From contig JAETXT010000016.1 in NCBI GenBank assembly GCA_019188255.1, positions 806,001 through 870,000 of the forward strand: a stretch of DNA of 64,000 nt. The letters are read 5' to 3'. Below the pieces are notes generated by a model. It was not told the DNA's origin and made no database searches. It worked only from the letters and a program-made list of their open reading frames with translations. Positions 33,297 through 43,004 of the stretch are shown piece by piece. The stretch comes from Verticillium longisporum (Eukaryota; Ascomycota; Sordariomycetes; Glomerellales; Plectosphaerellaceae). Within the stretch, counting starts at the first letter, position 1. The number at the start of each line of letters is the position of its first letter. Made by a program: the position numbers and the translations under genes.

Positions 33297-35131
33297 CTAC
33301 ACGCTCTCGCGCGGGCGTACGGGCTGCGCGGTAATGTCGGTGCTCAAGACACTGACGCCGTCGTCATCGGCAGTCTCGCGCTCGCTCGTCCGGCCCGTCT
33401 CCTTGTCGAACACGAGCCCGGCGCCGCTGAATTTGCTGTCGCGGAAGTGCGCCTCGTCGGCCGTGACATCGCGCCCGTCCCGCAGCTCCCAGCTGCCGAC
33501 GCGCTCGTGGCGCGCGCCGCCGCGCGAGACGACAACGTCGGCGTCCTCGGCGCGCTTCTCGGCGCCGCGGAAGGAGCCCTTGCCGGGGCGGTGGAAGCGG
33601 ACGCCGAAGAAGAAGGCGGCGACGGCGGCGACGAGGGCGACGAGGATGAGCATGACGGCGGCGCCGAGCATGGCGACGACAACGGGCGTGCTGGAGAGCG
33701 AGCGACTACCGTCCTTGTTGCGCCCGGACGAGTCGCCGTCGGAGCCGTCGGCGGCCAGCGCGCTGCGCGCCACGCAGAAGAGCTGCGGAGAGGAGCAGTG
33801 GATGCACCATTCGCCGACGTCAATGGCGATATTGCGCATCTGGGTCGCGAAAAGGTCGAGCGGCATAATGTACTCGGAGACGGGGGTGCCAAAGATATTG
33901 TCGGCGCGGAAGGTGGTAGTTGAGTTTGCATTGCGGATCACGAAGCGAACCCGAAGATCGTCGTTCGAGGGGAATTGGCCTGGCTGGCCGGGCTGGTCGC
34001 CGATGAGCTCAAAGGACATGGAGAAACCCGGGGCCGGGAACGAGGCGTATGGCGAAGAAGGATCGGTGGTGGTGGTCAAGAGCTGGGTGAGAGACCAAAA
34101 GGCAATGAACGGGTGAAACGAGGTGAACATGAGGGTGAGCTTGTCCGTCTCACCGCGAGAAGAGACGACGGCAGCAAGCGCGTCCAGGATACCCTGGGCG
34201 AGCGCTTGACCCGCGATGCTTCGAACAGGGTCGCGAGTCGAGGCACCCGACAGGGAGCTGTCGGTGTTGAGGGCCAGCTGCTGCTTGAAGGCATTTCGTT
34301 CAAGGAATTCAAGGGTAGGCTCCGACAGGACGGGTTCCTCGAGCTGCCGGTGAATCGTGGAGTTGTGGTTGGATTGGTATCGCACATAGTCGAAAACGTC
34401 GTAGGCGTTCCAGAATGAGGGAAAGTCATCAGCAAAGGCGCCATCCAGAGGTAGCGAGGAGAAGATCTTCTGGTAGCTCTCGAGCGTTGCGTCGGCCTCC
34501 TTGCGAATATTCTCATCCTCGGGCAGCTTGTCCATGGCATTCAGCCAGTTAAAGCACCCCTTGTGTCCATGGAGACTGGCACCGTGTCAGCGGGGATGCT
34601 GGCTAAGCAGAGCACTCGCTGAGGCACTTACGGAATTGAGGTCTCCTCCAGAGTGGAGAGGGTGTTGATGGCGGGGTACTGATAACCGTTGAGAGGGTAC
34701 TGCGTGTAGTTGTCCGTCGCAGCGTCGTAGGACAGGCTGACGCCGCCGGCCTCGTCCAGAAACTCATCATCGACGGGAGGGTAAAGACCCTGCAGGAAAG
34801 CAGTGGCGCCGGCGATCGTGTGGACGTCGGTGTTGGTCAGAATGGTGAGCTGTGAGTTGTCGAGGGTGTCCCTCTCGATGCCGCGAATAGGCGCCCTGAA
34901 GATGTTGTCCTGCGCATTCGTCCCGTCAATGTAGCGGTGCCTGAAGGCGACGCCTTGGCCGTACATCTGCTGGGCGCCCTGGGGTGTGATGGTGCTCGCG
35001 AGACCGCCGCGGAGGGGAGTGCGCTCGCCGTTCATAATGACGGCGACGGAACCCCACACTGTAGGTTCAGTATCGGCTGAGGCGGTGGCGGCCAAAGCGA
35101 CGAGCACGACATTGCGATAGGAGGGAGCCAT
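33297..35131 (-). CDS. Membrane-anchored histidine-phosphatase-superfamily protein, active site apparently degenerate
   Basis: Two exons, 35131-34632 and 34575-33297, 592 residues. Signal peptide at 1-19, then a histidine-acid-phosphatase-like fold: VWGSVAVIMNGERTPLRGG, GAQQMYGQGVAFRHRYIDG, TNTDVHTIAGATAFLQGLYP, HGHKGCFNWLNAM over the splice and a terminal Cys pair near WCIHCSSPQLFC. A single membrane helix (about residues 455-480, VVVAMLGAAVMLILVALVAA) precedes a cytosolic tail of about 110 residues, giving a type I topology. The catalytic RHGxRxP motif is MNGERTP here: the phosphorylated His is Asn, and no HD pair is evident later (HPFIAFW). It is therefore probably not an active phosphatase; a binding or sensing role is possible. 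The start is fixed by the signal peptide. Confidence 0.78.
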
Positions 35132-37418
35132 ATTGGGCGATGAGCCGGTAGGCAGAGGTCAGGAATAGGGTGGGAGGAAAGCAGAGCGACCCAGAAAGAT
35201 CACGGCAGCTCGGCGTCAGGCCAGTCCTCTGGTTATAATGCAGTGTGCCGCTTTCCCCCCCCCCCTCTCCCTCTCGCCCTCGCCTCGCCCTCACCCTCCA
35301 AGTTGGCGAGTGGGAGGGGAGCTTGAGAGAGCAAACGCCCTTTTTGGGTTCGCATGCAGCCTCGAATCCTTGCACTACCAAGACAAAGGCGGAAGCAGGT
35401 AGCAGGTACACCAGTCAGTGCCTGCCCGCAGCTTGGCAACGCAGGTAGCGGAAACGCCATGTGCCAGCTAGCGCGTTGGTGGTGATGGTGTCAGTCGATC
35501 GAGCGATGAGCCCAGAGGGCCGGCCGCAACGCAAAAAGAGAGTTGCCAGTACAAGTACAGGTCCGGGTCGGGTGCGGGGGTGTAGCTTTGAGAAGCTTCC
35601 CCCTCTAGCGTGCGGATAGGTGTGGGTAGGCCGACTTGCCAGGCCTGAAAGGGGAAGTCGATGATGGTGATCTGCGTGCTCCCCGCCCCGCACGTCTTGG
35701 GTGCTTGTTGCTGTCCTCCACGGCCACCCCAAGCACCCCCATCACTTGCCATATTCCATCAATTTCGTGACGCCCAGCACTCGGTGGAAGCTCCGATAAG
35801 GCACAGAGGCCTGAGAACCCTGCCAGTGGTGCCCAAACGCTGGAGCGCGGCCAATGTGCCCGGCTTGGTGGGGTTGGTTGGGTTGGGTGCGTGCAGGTCG
35901 GCGAGGGGGGCTGCTATTGATGGACTCTGCCTTGATCTGGGTCGCTTTGGGTCTTGGGGGCTGGGAATGGCACCTTTGGACGTGCAGGGGGGTGTGTCCC
36001 TCTGTCGGTGAGGCTTCCGACGGACCGACCCAGCTGAGAACGTCGGGTTGTACCAACATGAAAGGCGTGACGCCATGGTTTGCGCATGTCGTTTGTTCGG
36101 GATCTTGTTCGGGCTGCACAGGTTCGATCCCAAGGCGGCGGCCCTGCGTGCACCGCATGGAAATGGAATGCTGATGGGAAGGATGTTCTGTGAGACATTC
36201 TGCGAGCGGTTGGTTGATGGTTGATGGACAGTCTGTCGAGTCGTCGAAGATGGTGTGGAGAATGTACAAGAGTCAATTGGGTTCAGGTCCCGAGGAGGGG
36301 CTCTGCTGCTTACCTCATCTCTCTGTCTTCCTTTGTGCTCGCTCAGCCCAGGTACGCACCATGGTCAAAGCATTATAACATCACCACAGACGGCATCACA
36401 TTCTAGCTGTCTGGTCGGTCATTGAGGCCATCATACTGCTGCGTCTCGCGCTGCCTAGGATCCCTGCCTTATTGACCAACCGAACGACTCACCTGCAGAT
36501 CGTCATCCTCCTAATCGACCCAATTGACGACCCATTCTCTGATACCCATTCGAGCAAAACAAGAGATCACATGATATCCCTCGATTTCCCGCCGTTTGGT
36601 TCAGACTAACACGTCCCCATGGAACACAACGAAACCTTTTCCCCATCTGTCGTCCTGTGACACCCCCGGCATCGGCGTTTACACTTTTGCTCATTGCCCA
36701 AAAAGCCCCACCCTTTGTGGTTCCGAGAAACCAGGCCGAGTGGGCATATTTCCGACCTACGAATGCTTCTCGTCTCGTACACTTCTGCCTTGTTGCACAA
36801 TAATCCCAATGGCAGTTGTTTCGAAACGGGCGTGGCACTGTCGCTTATTCAAGACAAAAATCGTATGCAGACCTGGCGGGGGTGTGTGTGTGGCTGCCCG
36901 TTTTGTGAGGGCTGATAAGTGACAACACCGATGCCGTGAAGGGGAAGGGGCGCTGATGATCACATGTCCGCATCTCTCGCCCAAGCGTGCGAGGGCAAAT
37001 AAATCCTGGTCAGGACCTCGTCATGACCCTTGCCGTCTCGACGCCTTTCCGACGTGACCGTCAAACGCCTCGCTCGACTGCAGCAGCAAGAGTGGCTGCC
37101 GCCCGCCCTGTCATGAATGTCCACAAAGACAACATCCGCCACTTGGGCGGTCAGGTGGAATGTTCTTCAAAGGCCTCCCGGCCAAGGTATGTTGGTTGAC
37201 TCTACCCCATATGCCGATCCAGCCATGTCTTCGCTGCCTCTCAAGCAGCGTCTCTGCATGCATGTAGCGTGCTCCAAATGCCTTCACCTTCCTCCCAAAT
37301 TCATGACTTCTTTTCCACGTTTCAGCGTTTCCATGTCGTTGCCGACGCTCTACCACCCTGACGAGACCCCGTCCATCTCTTGCTCACCTCGACTCCATGA
37401 TGAGAAGCAGAAACTCCT
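35132..37418. other. 2.3-kb intergenic region
   Basis: Between the phosphatase-like gene's promoter and the end of threonine synthase. One short frame (36763-36915, +) encodes HNNPNGSCF, echoing the tiny Cys-rich gene at 50196; see findings. Otherwise I find nothing that can be defended. Confidence 0.5.
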
Positions 37419-39268
37419 TTAGCTCGAGTGGCCTTTGAGCTCCTCCTCGACCTGCTTCGTCACCACAGCGCGCACCTGCTTCCAGTCGGCCGCCACCTCC
37501 GACACCCTCTTCTCCTTGCTCTCGAGCCCGACAAACTCCTGCGGCAGCACCTTGCCGGCAAAGTCGAAGCCGGCCTCGTCCTTGAGCGCCAGCTCGACAG
37601 CGCCGGCAAACTTGGCCGGGTGCGCCGTCGACAGCGAGATGTGCGGCACCTCGGGCCCGCTGCGCTCGATCGACCGCAGCGACGCGGCGACGCCGACGGC
37701 CGTGTGGGGTCGAGCACGTACGCGGCGCTGCTGTTGTACAGGTTCCTGATCGTCTCGGTCGTCTGCTCGTCGCTGACGCGCTCGCTCTCAAAGTCGCGGC
37801 GCGCGCTTGCGAGGACGTCCTTGTAGACGGGGCCGAAGCCGCCCTTGGTCTTGAGCTCTGACAGCCACGTTGTGACCTCCTGGCCCGCCTGCTTCTTGTT
37901 CCACTCATCACCCATGCCGACGCTCGAGGCAAACTCGTACGCGAGGAACCAGAGGAGACGCTCAAAATTGCTGGACACGAGAATGTCCATGGCCGGGCTC
38001 AGCGTCTCCTTGGCACCGTCCTCGTGCGCCTTGGCACCGTCCTGGGCCAGGCCACCGGTGGCCTCGGCACCGTGGGCCTCGTGCTTCTCGTAGCGGCCCG
38101 TGGTCCAGAAGCGGTGGAGAATATCGTTCTCGTTTGTCGCGACGACGAGCTTGGCCACAGGCAGGCCCATGCGGAAGGCAAAGTAGCCAGCCAGAATGTC
38201 GCCAAAGTTGCCCGTCGGCACGACGAAGCGGACCTTGTCGCCGAGCTTCAGCGTCTCTGACGACTTGATGAGGGCGAAGTAGGCGTGGAAGTAGTAGACG
38301 ACCTGGGCGAGAATGCGAGCCCAGTTGATCGAGTTGACGGCACCAAGGTTGTGCGTCTTGTTGATTTCGGGGTCGGCGAAGAGGGCCTTGACAATGTCCT
38401 GAGAGAATAGGTCAGCATGAGGAGCAAGGGGGCCTCGTCACGATTTGCGTGGCGGACTCACCTGGCAGTCATCAAATGTGCCGGTCACGGCAAGGTTGTG
38501 GACATTGTCGTCGAGGACGGTGGTCATCTGGGCCTCCTGGATGGGGGACACACGACCCTTGGGATGGAGGATGAACACAGAGACATCCTTCTTGCCCCTG
38601 AGGCCGTAGATGGCGGCAGAGCCCGTGTCACCGCTCGTGGCGCCGACGACAGTAAGGTGATGCCTGTCACGTCCCGTCTTGCCCTCGTTCTTCCTCACGA
38701 GGAAGTACTCGAACAGGATGCCGAGGAACTGCAGAGCGACGTCCTTGAAGGCAAATGTTGGGCCGTGGAAGAGCTCGAGCAGGTACAAGTTGTCGTTGAG
38801 GTGGCGGAGGGGGGTGGGTCGGGGGCGCGGAAGGTGGAGAAACTCCTCTCGATAATTCCCTTGAGATCTTCCGAGGGAATCTCGGCGGGGGAGATGTAGA
38901 GAGAGAGGATCTCAAAGGCAAGCTCGGTAAAGGACTTGTCCTTCCAGGACTGCCAGTTGTCGGCCTGGGGGATTTCGGAGGGAATGTATAGGCCGCCATC
39001 GGAGGCGAGACCCTTGAGGACGACCTCCTCGAAGGAGAACTGGAAGGCGGGATCAACAGGACGCTCTTTACACATGGGAGGAAGGGAAAAGAAGAAGAAG
39101 AAGAAGAAGAAGAAGAGGAGGAATCGGTCACTGAGACGTGGGTGGGGTTCGTACATCGGTGTCCTCGCCGCGGGTCGACAGGTAGCGCTGGGAAGGCGTG
39201 TGGTTGCTGTCACCACCACTGCCGACGTTGCCCACACCGTTGTGGGGGGTTGTGCCGTTTGAAGCCAT
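37419..39268 (-). CDS. THR4: Threonine synthase; two apparent 1-nt deletions
   Basis: PLP enzyme converting O-phosphohomoserine to threonine, the last step of the pathway in the cytosol. Exons: 39268-39155, 39063-38462 and 38398-37419; about 565 residues after allowing for two missing bases. Family landmarks: RYLSTRGED, QFSFEEVVLKGLASDGGLYI, the PLP lysine in ELFHGPTFAFKDVALQFLG (near residue 145), TVVGATSGDTGSAAIYGLRG, PTGNFGDILAGYFAFRMGLP and HISLSTAHPAKFAGAVELAL. The reading frame breaks twice: at 38816-38818 (RAPD to LRHLNDNLYL) and at 37706-37709 (AAYVLDP to TAVGVAASL); in each case one more G on the plus strand restores both conserved sequence and splice phase. The first intron holds a GAA microsatellite. 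Identification certain; breaks are probably errors. Confidence 0.93.
39091..39116. repeat. (GAA)n microsatellite in the first intron of threonine synthase
   Basis: About eight GAA units on the plus strand (CTT in the transcript), forming the pyrimidine-rich part of the intron. Confidence 0.85.
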
Positions 39269-39728
39269 TTTGAGTCGGTCTGTCAACGGAATTCGAAGAG
39301 GGAGGGGGAGGGGGGTAAAGTCGCGCAGGACGAAGGGAGAAGAGAAGTGATTGGAGAGGAGGATGTTCCCAAGGCTCAGAGTGAGGGGGAGAGAGAGGCA
39401 GCGACGACTGACTGATCGCAAGTCGGACGTCCTTCGCGTACGTGATTCAATTCGGCTGTGCCTGAACGAGAAAAGACAACAGTCATCAGTCAGATCGCAC
39501 GCAAGACGGAAAGGGACTTGGGAAAAAATCAAGAGCGAGTCACGAAAACCGGCCGAAGTTCGGTCTCCCCGTTCTTCCAGTCCAGCTGGCGGATTCAAGT
39601 TCCGCGCTAATGTTGGGTTGGTAAGAATGTACCTCAGAGTTGCGGGACACGCCTGGTAGTGGACAGGTACCGTACCCCTCCATGCCTTTCTGAGTCTGCC
39701 CCTCAAGCCAGCCAGCCGCCAGCCCCTC

Positions 39729-39767
<39 letters not shown>

Positions 39768-40668
39768 ACCCCTCACTCACCCCCCTGTGCGTCGCCCGTG
39801 CGTGCCTGGGGCCTGTGCATGCAGGTATTCAATCCCGTCATTCAGTGCCTGCCCTGTGATGCCCTGTGCTGCCCTGTAGTGGCCTATACTGCCCTATACT
39901 GCCCCGAGGTACCTACAGATGGCGGGCGAGGTGCTGAAGTGTGGCACAGCGCCTCCCTGCTGAAAGCGCTGTCGCCGGCAGCCTCAGTGGGCAGCCCCGC
40001 TGTTCCGGATGGCCGTCTCCGCATAATGCACGCTGCAGAAGACTCCGGTGATGTGATTGAGCCTCCGACCTGCCATCGTGCCAGCTCTCCCACATGTCCC
40101 CAAAGACACATATTCTTGAAGACCTGACCCATGCTGCACGGGGGATCCTCTCCTAGCAGCCAGCCTCTCCTTGAGGGGGCTTTCGCGCCTTCGCCAAATC
40201 ACCACACGACTTGAGATTGCCAGAGTGGACAGCGGCGCGGCCAAGACGAACGACGTGCATGGGGGGTCCCACGCCAACCTCGCCGTCCAGGGCGCAACAT
40301 GACCCTCTCGTCACCATTCCCTCCCACGATGCGCCCAAAATGGCCTGGCCGCCAAATGCACCATCCGCTAGCCGCGGGGGTCCAGCACCTCCTGGGCATC
40401 TCGTCCGCGACCGACCTGCCTTGAAAGAGACTCGCGATGGAGACTGTGGAACAATCGAACGTGTAGTGCTCAAGTCACATGGATTGGCATGGGGTACAAC
40501 ACACGTGGAGCACTAGTGTTGAGAAGCATTGACGTCCATTTCCTTCGCTGTACTGTATGCATACCGGGGTATTCTTTCGCCACACGCTCCATACCGGCGC
40601 TGCACTGCACGCGCGCCATGTCGCCATCATCTTAATATAGCGTCGCCTCATTTCGTTTCCATCCCGCC
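39269..40668. other. 1.4-kb intergenic region with a CCCTCAA tandem array
   Basis: Upstream of threonine synthase and downstream of the AT-hook gene. It includes the heptamer array at 39734 and a short run of ctgccctgt/ctgccctat units near 39850-39905. No supported gene. Confidence 0.5.
39734..39768. repeat. Five perfect CCCTCAA units (telomere-like heptamer)
   Basis: ccctcaa repeated five times head to tail, preceded by a degenerate copy. It resembles the C-rich fungal telomere strand (CCCTAA) with one inserted base. Being internal, it is either an interstitial telomere-like block or a plain minisatellite. Confidence 0.85.
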
Positions 40669-42780
40669 TCACGTCTTCCGGAGCGACTTCAGCAGAGGCG
40701 CAATCCTCGAACGCTTGCTGAGTCCGACTCGGTACAGCGGTTTGCCGGCCTGTGGTGTCACTGGCAGCTGCGGCTCTCGTTTCGTCGACGTGGCGGTCGA
40801 TTCTGCTGCCTTTGGCTTGGCCGGTGTCGCGTCTCTTTCGTCTCTCTCATGCTCTCGCGTCTCAACCTTGTCCATCTTGACAACATCGTCAGCAGATTGG
40901 ATTGGATTGCCAGAGGCATCTCCGAGTGCCCTCTTATCCACCCGCGCGTGGGGGGTGACTGTTGGCACATCCTCTTCGGGTAAGCCGCCGGCGGGGCCGT
41001 CAGTTGCCGCCCCGTCCATCGTAGTGCCGCTTGTAACGTCGTCAACGCAAACGACGGGCATCTCGACGGGTACCTCGACGGGCGCGGCCTTTGGTGTCGC
41101 CGCTTGATCAGACTTGCGTGGCCTGCCTCGTTTTCGCTTGCCTGGTTTCGCAACCTCTGCTGGCGGGGCTTGTGCATGTTGATCCGTCTCCAAAGCATCG
41201 ACTGCCTGGTCCGTCGTGTCGGAGGGGCCTTGTGCGTCTTCCACTATATGCGGCTGGCCATCGCTGAGGGGTTCGTTGACTTGCGGAGTTGTCGGCATTT
41301 CTGCTTTCTTAGGACGACCTCTCTTCTTGCGCGGCGGCGGACTGTCCGACTCCGCGGCAAGCAACGCCTTTGGAGGCTTCTGCGTCTCGGCCACGTGCGT
41401 AGCCGCTGCTATGGCAGCCATCTGCTCCTCCTCCTCTGCGTTTCCTTCCACCCCGCGCAGGCGGGCGCCGATAGCTCTACGCCAGCTCGGTCGTGGTTGA
41501 TACGCTTCGGCCGTGAAACCATCGTCATCATCGTCTTCGCCTGCCCCTTCGTCTTCATCATCGTCATCGGAATCCTTCACCTGCCGTGTCGCGCTTCGCC
41601 GCGCAGTTGCCTTGTCAGTTTTCCTCTCGGCGGTCTTGCCCCGCTTCCCCGGCCTCTCTTCCACGGCGAGAAGGTCGGGCGATGAGGCAGGCTCAGCATC
41701 CACCAATCCTCTTGCTCTCTTTTTCCGACTTGTGACCGGCGATGACGCTTCCTTCGGCTCAACCACAACAGGATGAGACGATTTCTGCCACTGGCTGGGC
41801 GTAGCGTAGGCAATCGTGGTGGCACCGCTCGACCGCATCCCTGACATTGCCTGCTTGAAGTGGGCGGCGCCGTCAAAGTCTTGCACCGTTTCCTCTTCAG
41901 GCGATGGGTGTAATGACTGGTAGAGTGCTCTTTGACTCGTACTGAGGGTCGTGGGCTCAATGCATATCGCGGCCAAGCCGGGCATCGAGGCTGTTTGTTC
42001 CGACAACAGACTGTCGCTTGCCAACGGCGCCGTCGGTTTCTGGCCGCTGACGGGACAATGCCGTGCCGCGCTGATCCTGGTTGGCGAATTTTGCTGTGTT
42101 GGAGACGCGAGGCCCGCATGCTGAGGCCACTGCTGGTCTGCGTGACGAGGTGGCGTGGCAACATCGTCCCTCTCGGTCGTTGCTTCTACAGGCGGATCGC
42201 TCAGGCCTGAAGACGGCGCCGCCTCTGACGTTGGCGAAAAGGCTCTTCCTGCATTCGCGTATTTTGCAAATGTAGTGCTGTGACCCGTCGCGTGCGAGAT
42301 GAGACTGCGCTTCGGCATCGGCAACGATGTCGCCTCGGGGCTGCTTGGTATATCCCATACATCTTTCATCGTGCTCGCCACGTTCCTTGCCGGCGGCGAA
42401 AGCTGCGTCACACCGCTGGGGCTGACAAGGTGCGCTGCTCTCGGTCGCCTCGGCACCGGGTCGCTGACAGACGTGAGGGACGACGTGTTCTCGATCCCCG
42501 TCTTCTTTTGCAGGTGTGCGTTCAGGGAGATCGAGCTCGATGTGTTGTCGGCAGCGTCGAAGGAGTGGTCTGCTCGGGTGGGAGCAGCGCGCTCCACGGC
42601 TTGCTGCTGTTCGCTGTAGATGGCCTGGAAGAAGCGGGGATCGGTCGAGTCCGTGCCATTGCCTGTCGTGGGCGAGCGGGAAGCTGGTGCAATGACCGGG
42701 GTCTGGGGCTTCATCGGACTCTGCCCTGGCGTAAAATCATCTTCCTCATCGGAGTCGGCGATGATATTGTGAGTAGCCAT
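40669..42780 (-). CDS. AT-hook nuclear protein, largely disordered
   Basis: Intron-free frame of 703 residues from the ATG of MATHNIIADSDEEDD; an upstream in-frame ATG adds 18 residues that look like leader. Two AT-hook cores, RKKRGRPKK at about residue 483 and KRKRGRPRK at about 546, indicate minor-groove AT DNA binding. An acidic stretch rich in Asp/Glu lies near residue 400, and basic clusters (RKKRARG, RPGKRGKTAERK) suggest nuclear import. The conserved-looking ends are the DVWDIPSSPEA block near residue 160 and the C-terminal YRVGLSKRSRIAPLLKSLRK, which could be a protein-binding motif. Ser/Pro-rich throughout, so mostly disordered. No specific orthologue recognised; a chromatin or DNA-repair role is only inference. 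Confidence 0.75.
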   Translation of the reverse strand: MATHNIIADSDEEDDFTPGQSPMKPQTPVIAPASRSPTTGNGTDSTDPRFFQAIYSEQQQAVERAAPTRADHSFDAADNTSSSISLNAHLQKKTGIENTSSLTSVSDPVPRRPRAAHLVSPSGVTQLSPPARNVASTMKDVWDIPSSPEATSLPMPKRSLISHATGHSTTFAKYANAGRAFSPTSEAAPSSGLSDPPVEATTERDDVATPPRHADQQWPQHAGLASPTQQNSPTRISAARHCPVSGQKPTAPLASDSLLSEQTASMPGLAAICIEPTTLSTSQRALYQSLHPSPEEETVQDFDGAAHFKQAMSGMRSSGATTIAYATPSQWQKSSHPVVVEPKEASSPVTSRKKRARGLVDAEPASSPDLLAVEERPGKRGKTAERKTDKATARRSATRQVKDSDDDDEDEGAGEDDDDDGFTAEAYQPRPSWRRAIGARLRGVEGNAEEEEQMAAIAAATHVAETQKPPKALLAAESDSPPPRKKRGRPKKAEMPTTPQVNEPLSDGQPHIVEDAQGPSDTTDQAVDALETDQHAQAPPAEVAKPGKRKRGRPRKSDQAATPKAAPVEVPVEMPVVCVDDVTSGTTMDGAATDGPAGGLPEEDVPTVTPHARVDKRALGDASGNPIQSADDVVKMDKVETREHERDERDATPAKPKAAESTATSTKREPQLPVTPQAGKPLYRVGLSKRSRIAPLLKSLRKT

Positions 42781-43004
42781 GGTGGTAACTCGGAGGCATG
42801 GCTTTGCACGGGCTGTAAGATAGATGATACACAATGGGAACCAATGATGGTGGGGGAGTTAAAGTGAGCAGCAACGCGCGCCGCTGCGCGTTACACTCAA
42901 TCGCGTCGCGCTACCACGTGATCTACGACATCCATGTGGTACGCAGCTGGACACATGAAAGTGGGTATGGGTTGGGAGGACATTGACCAGGCACGACAAA
43001 TGCT

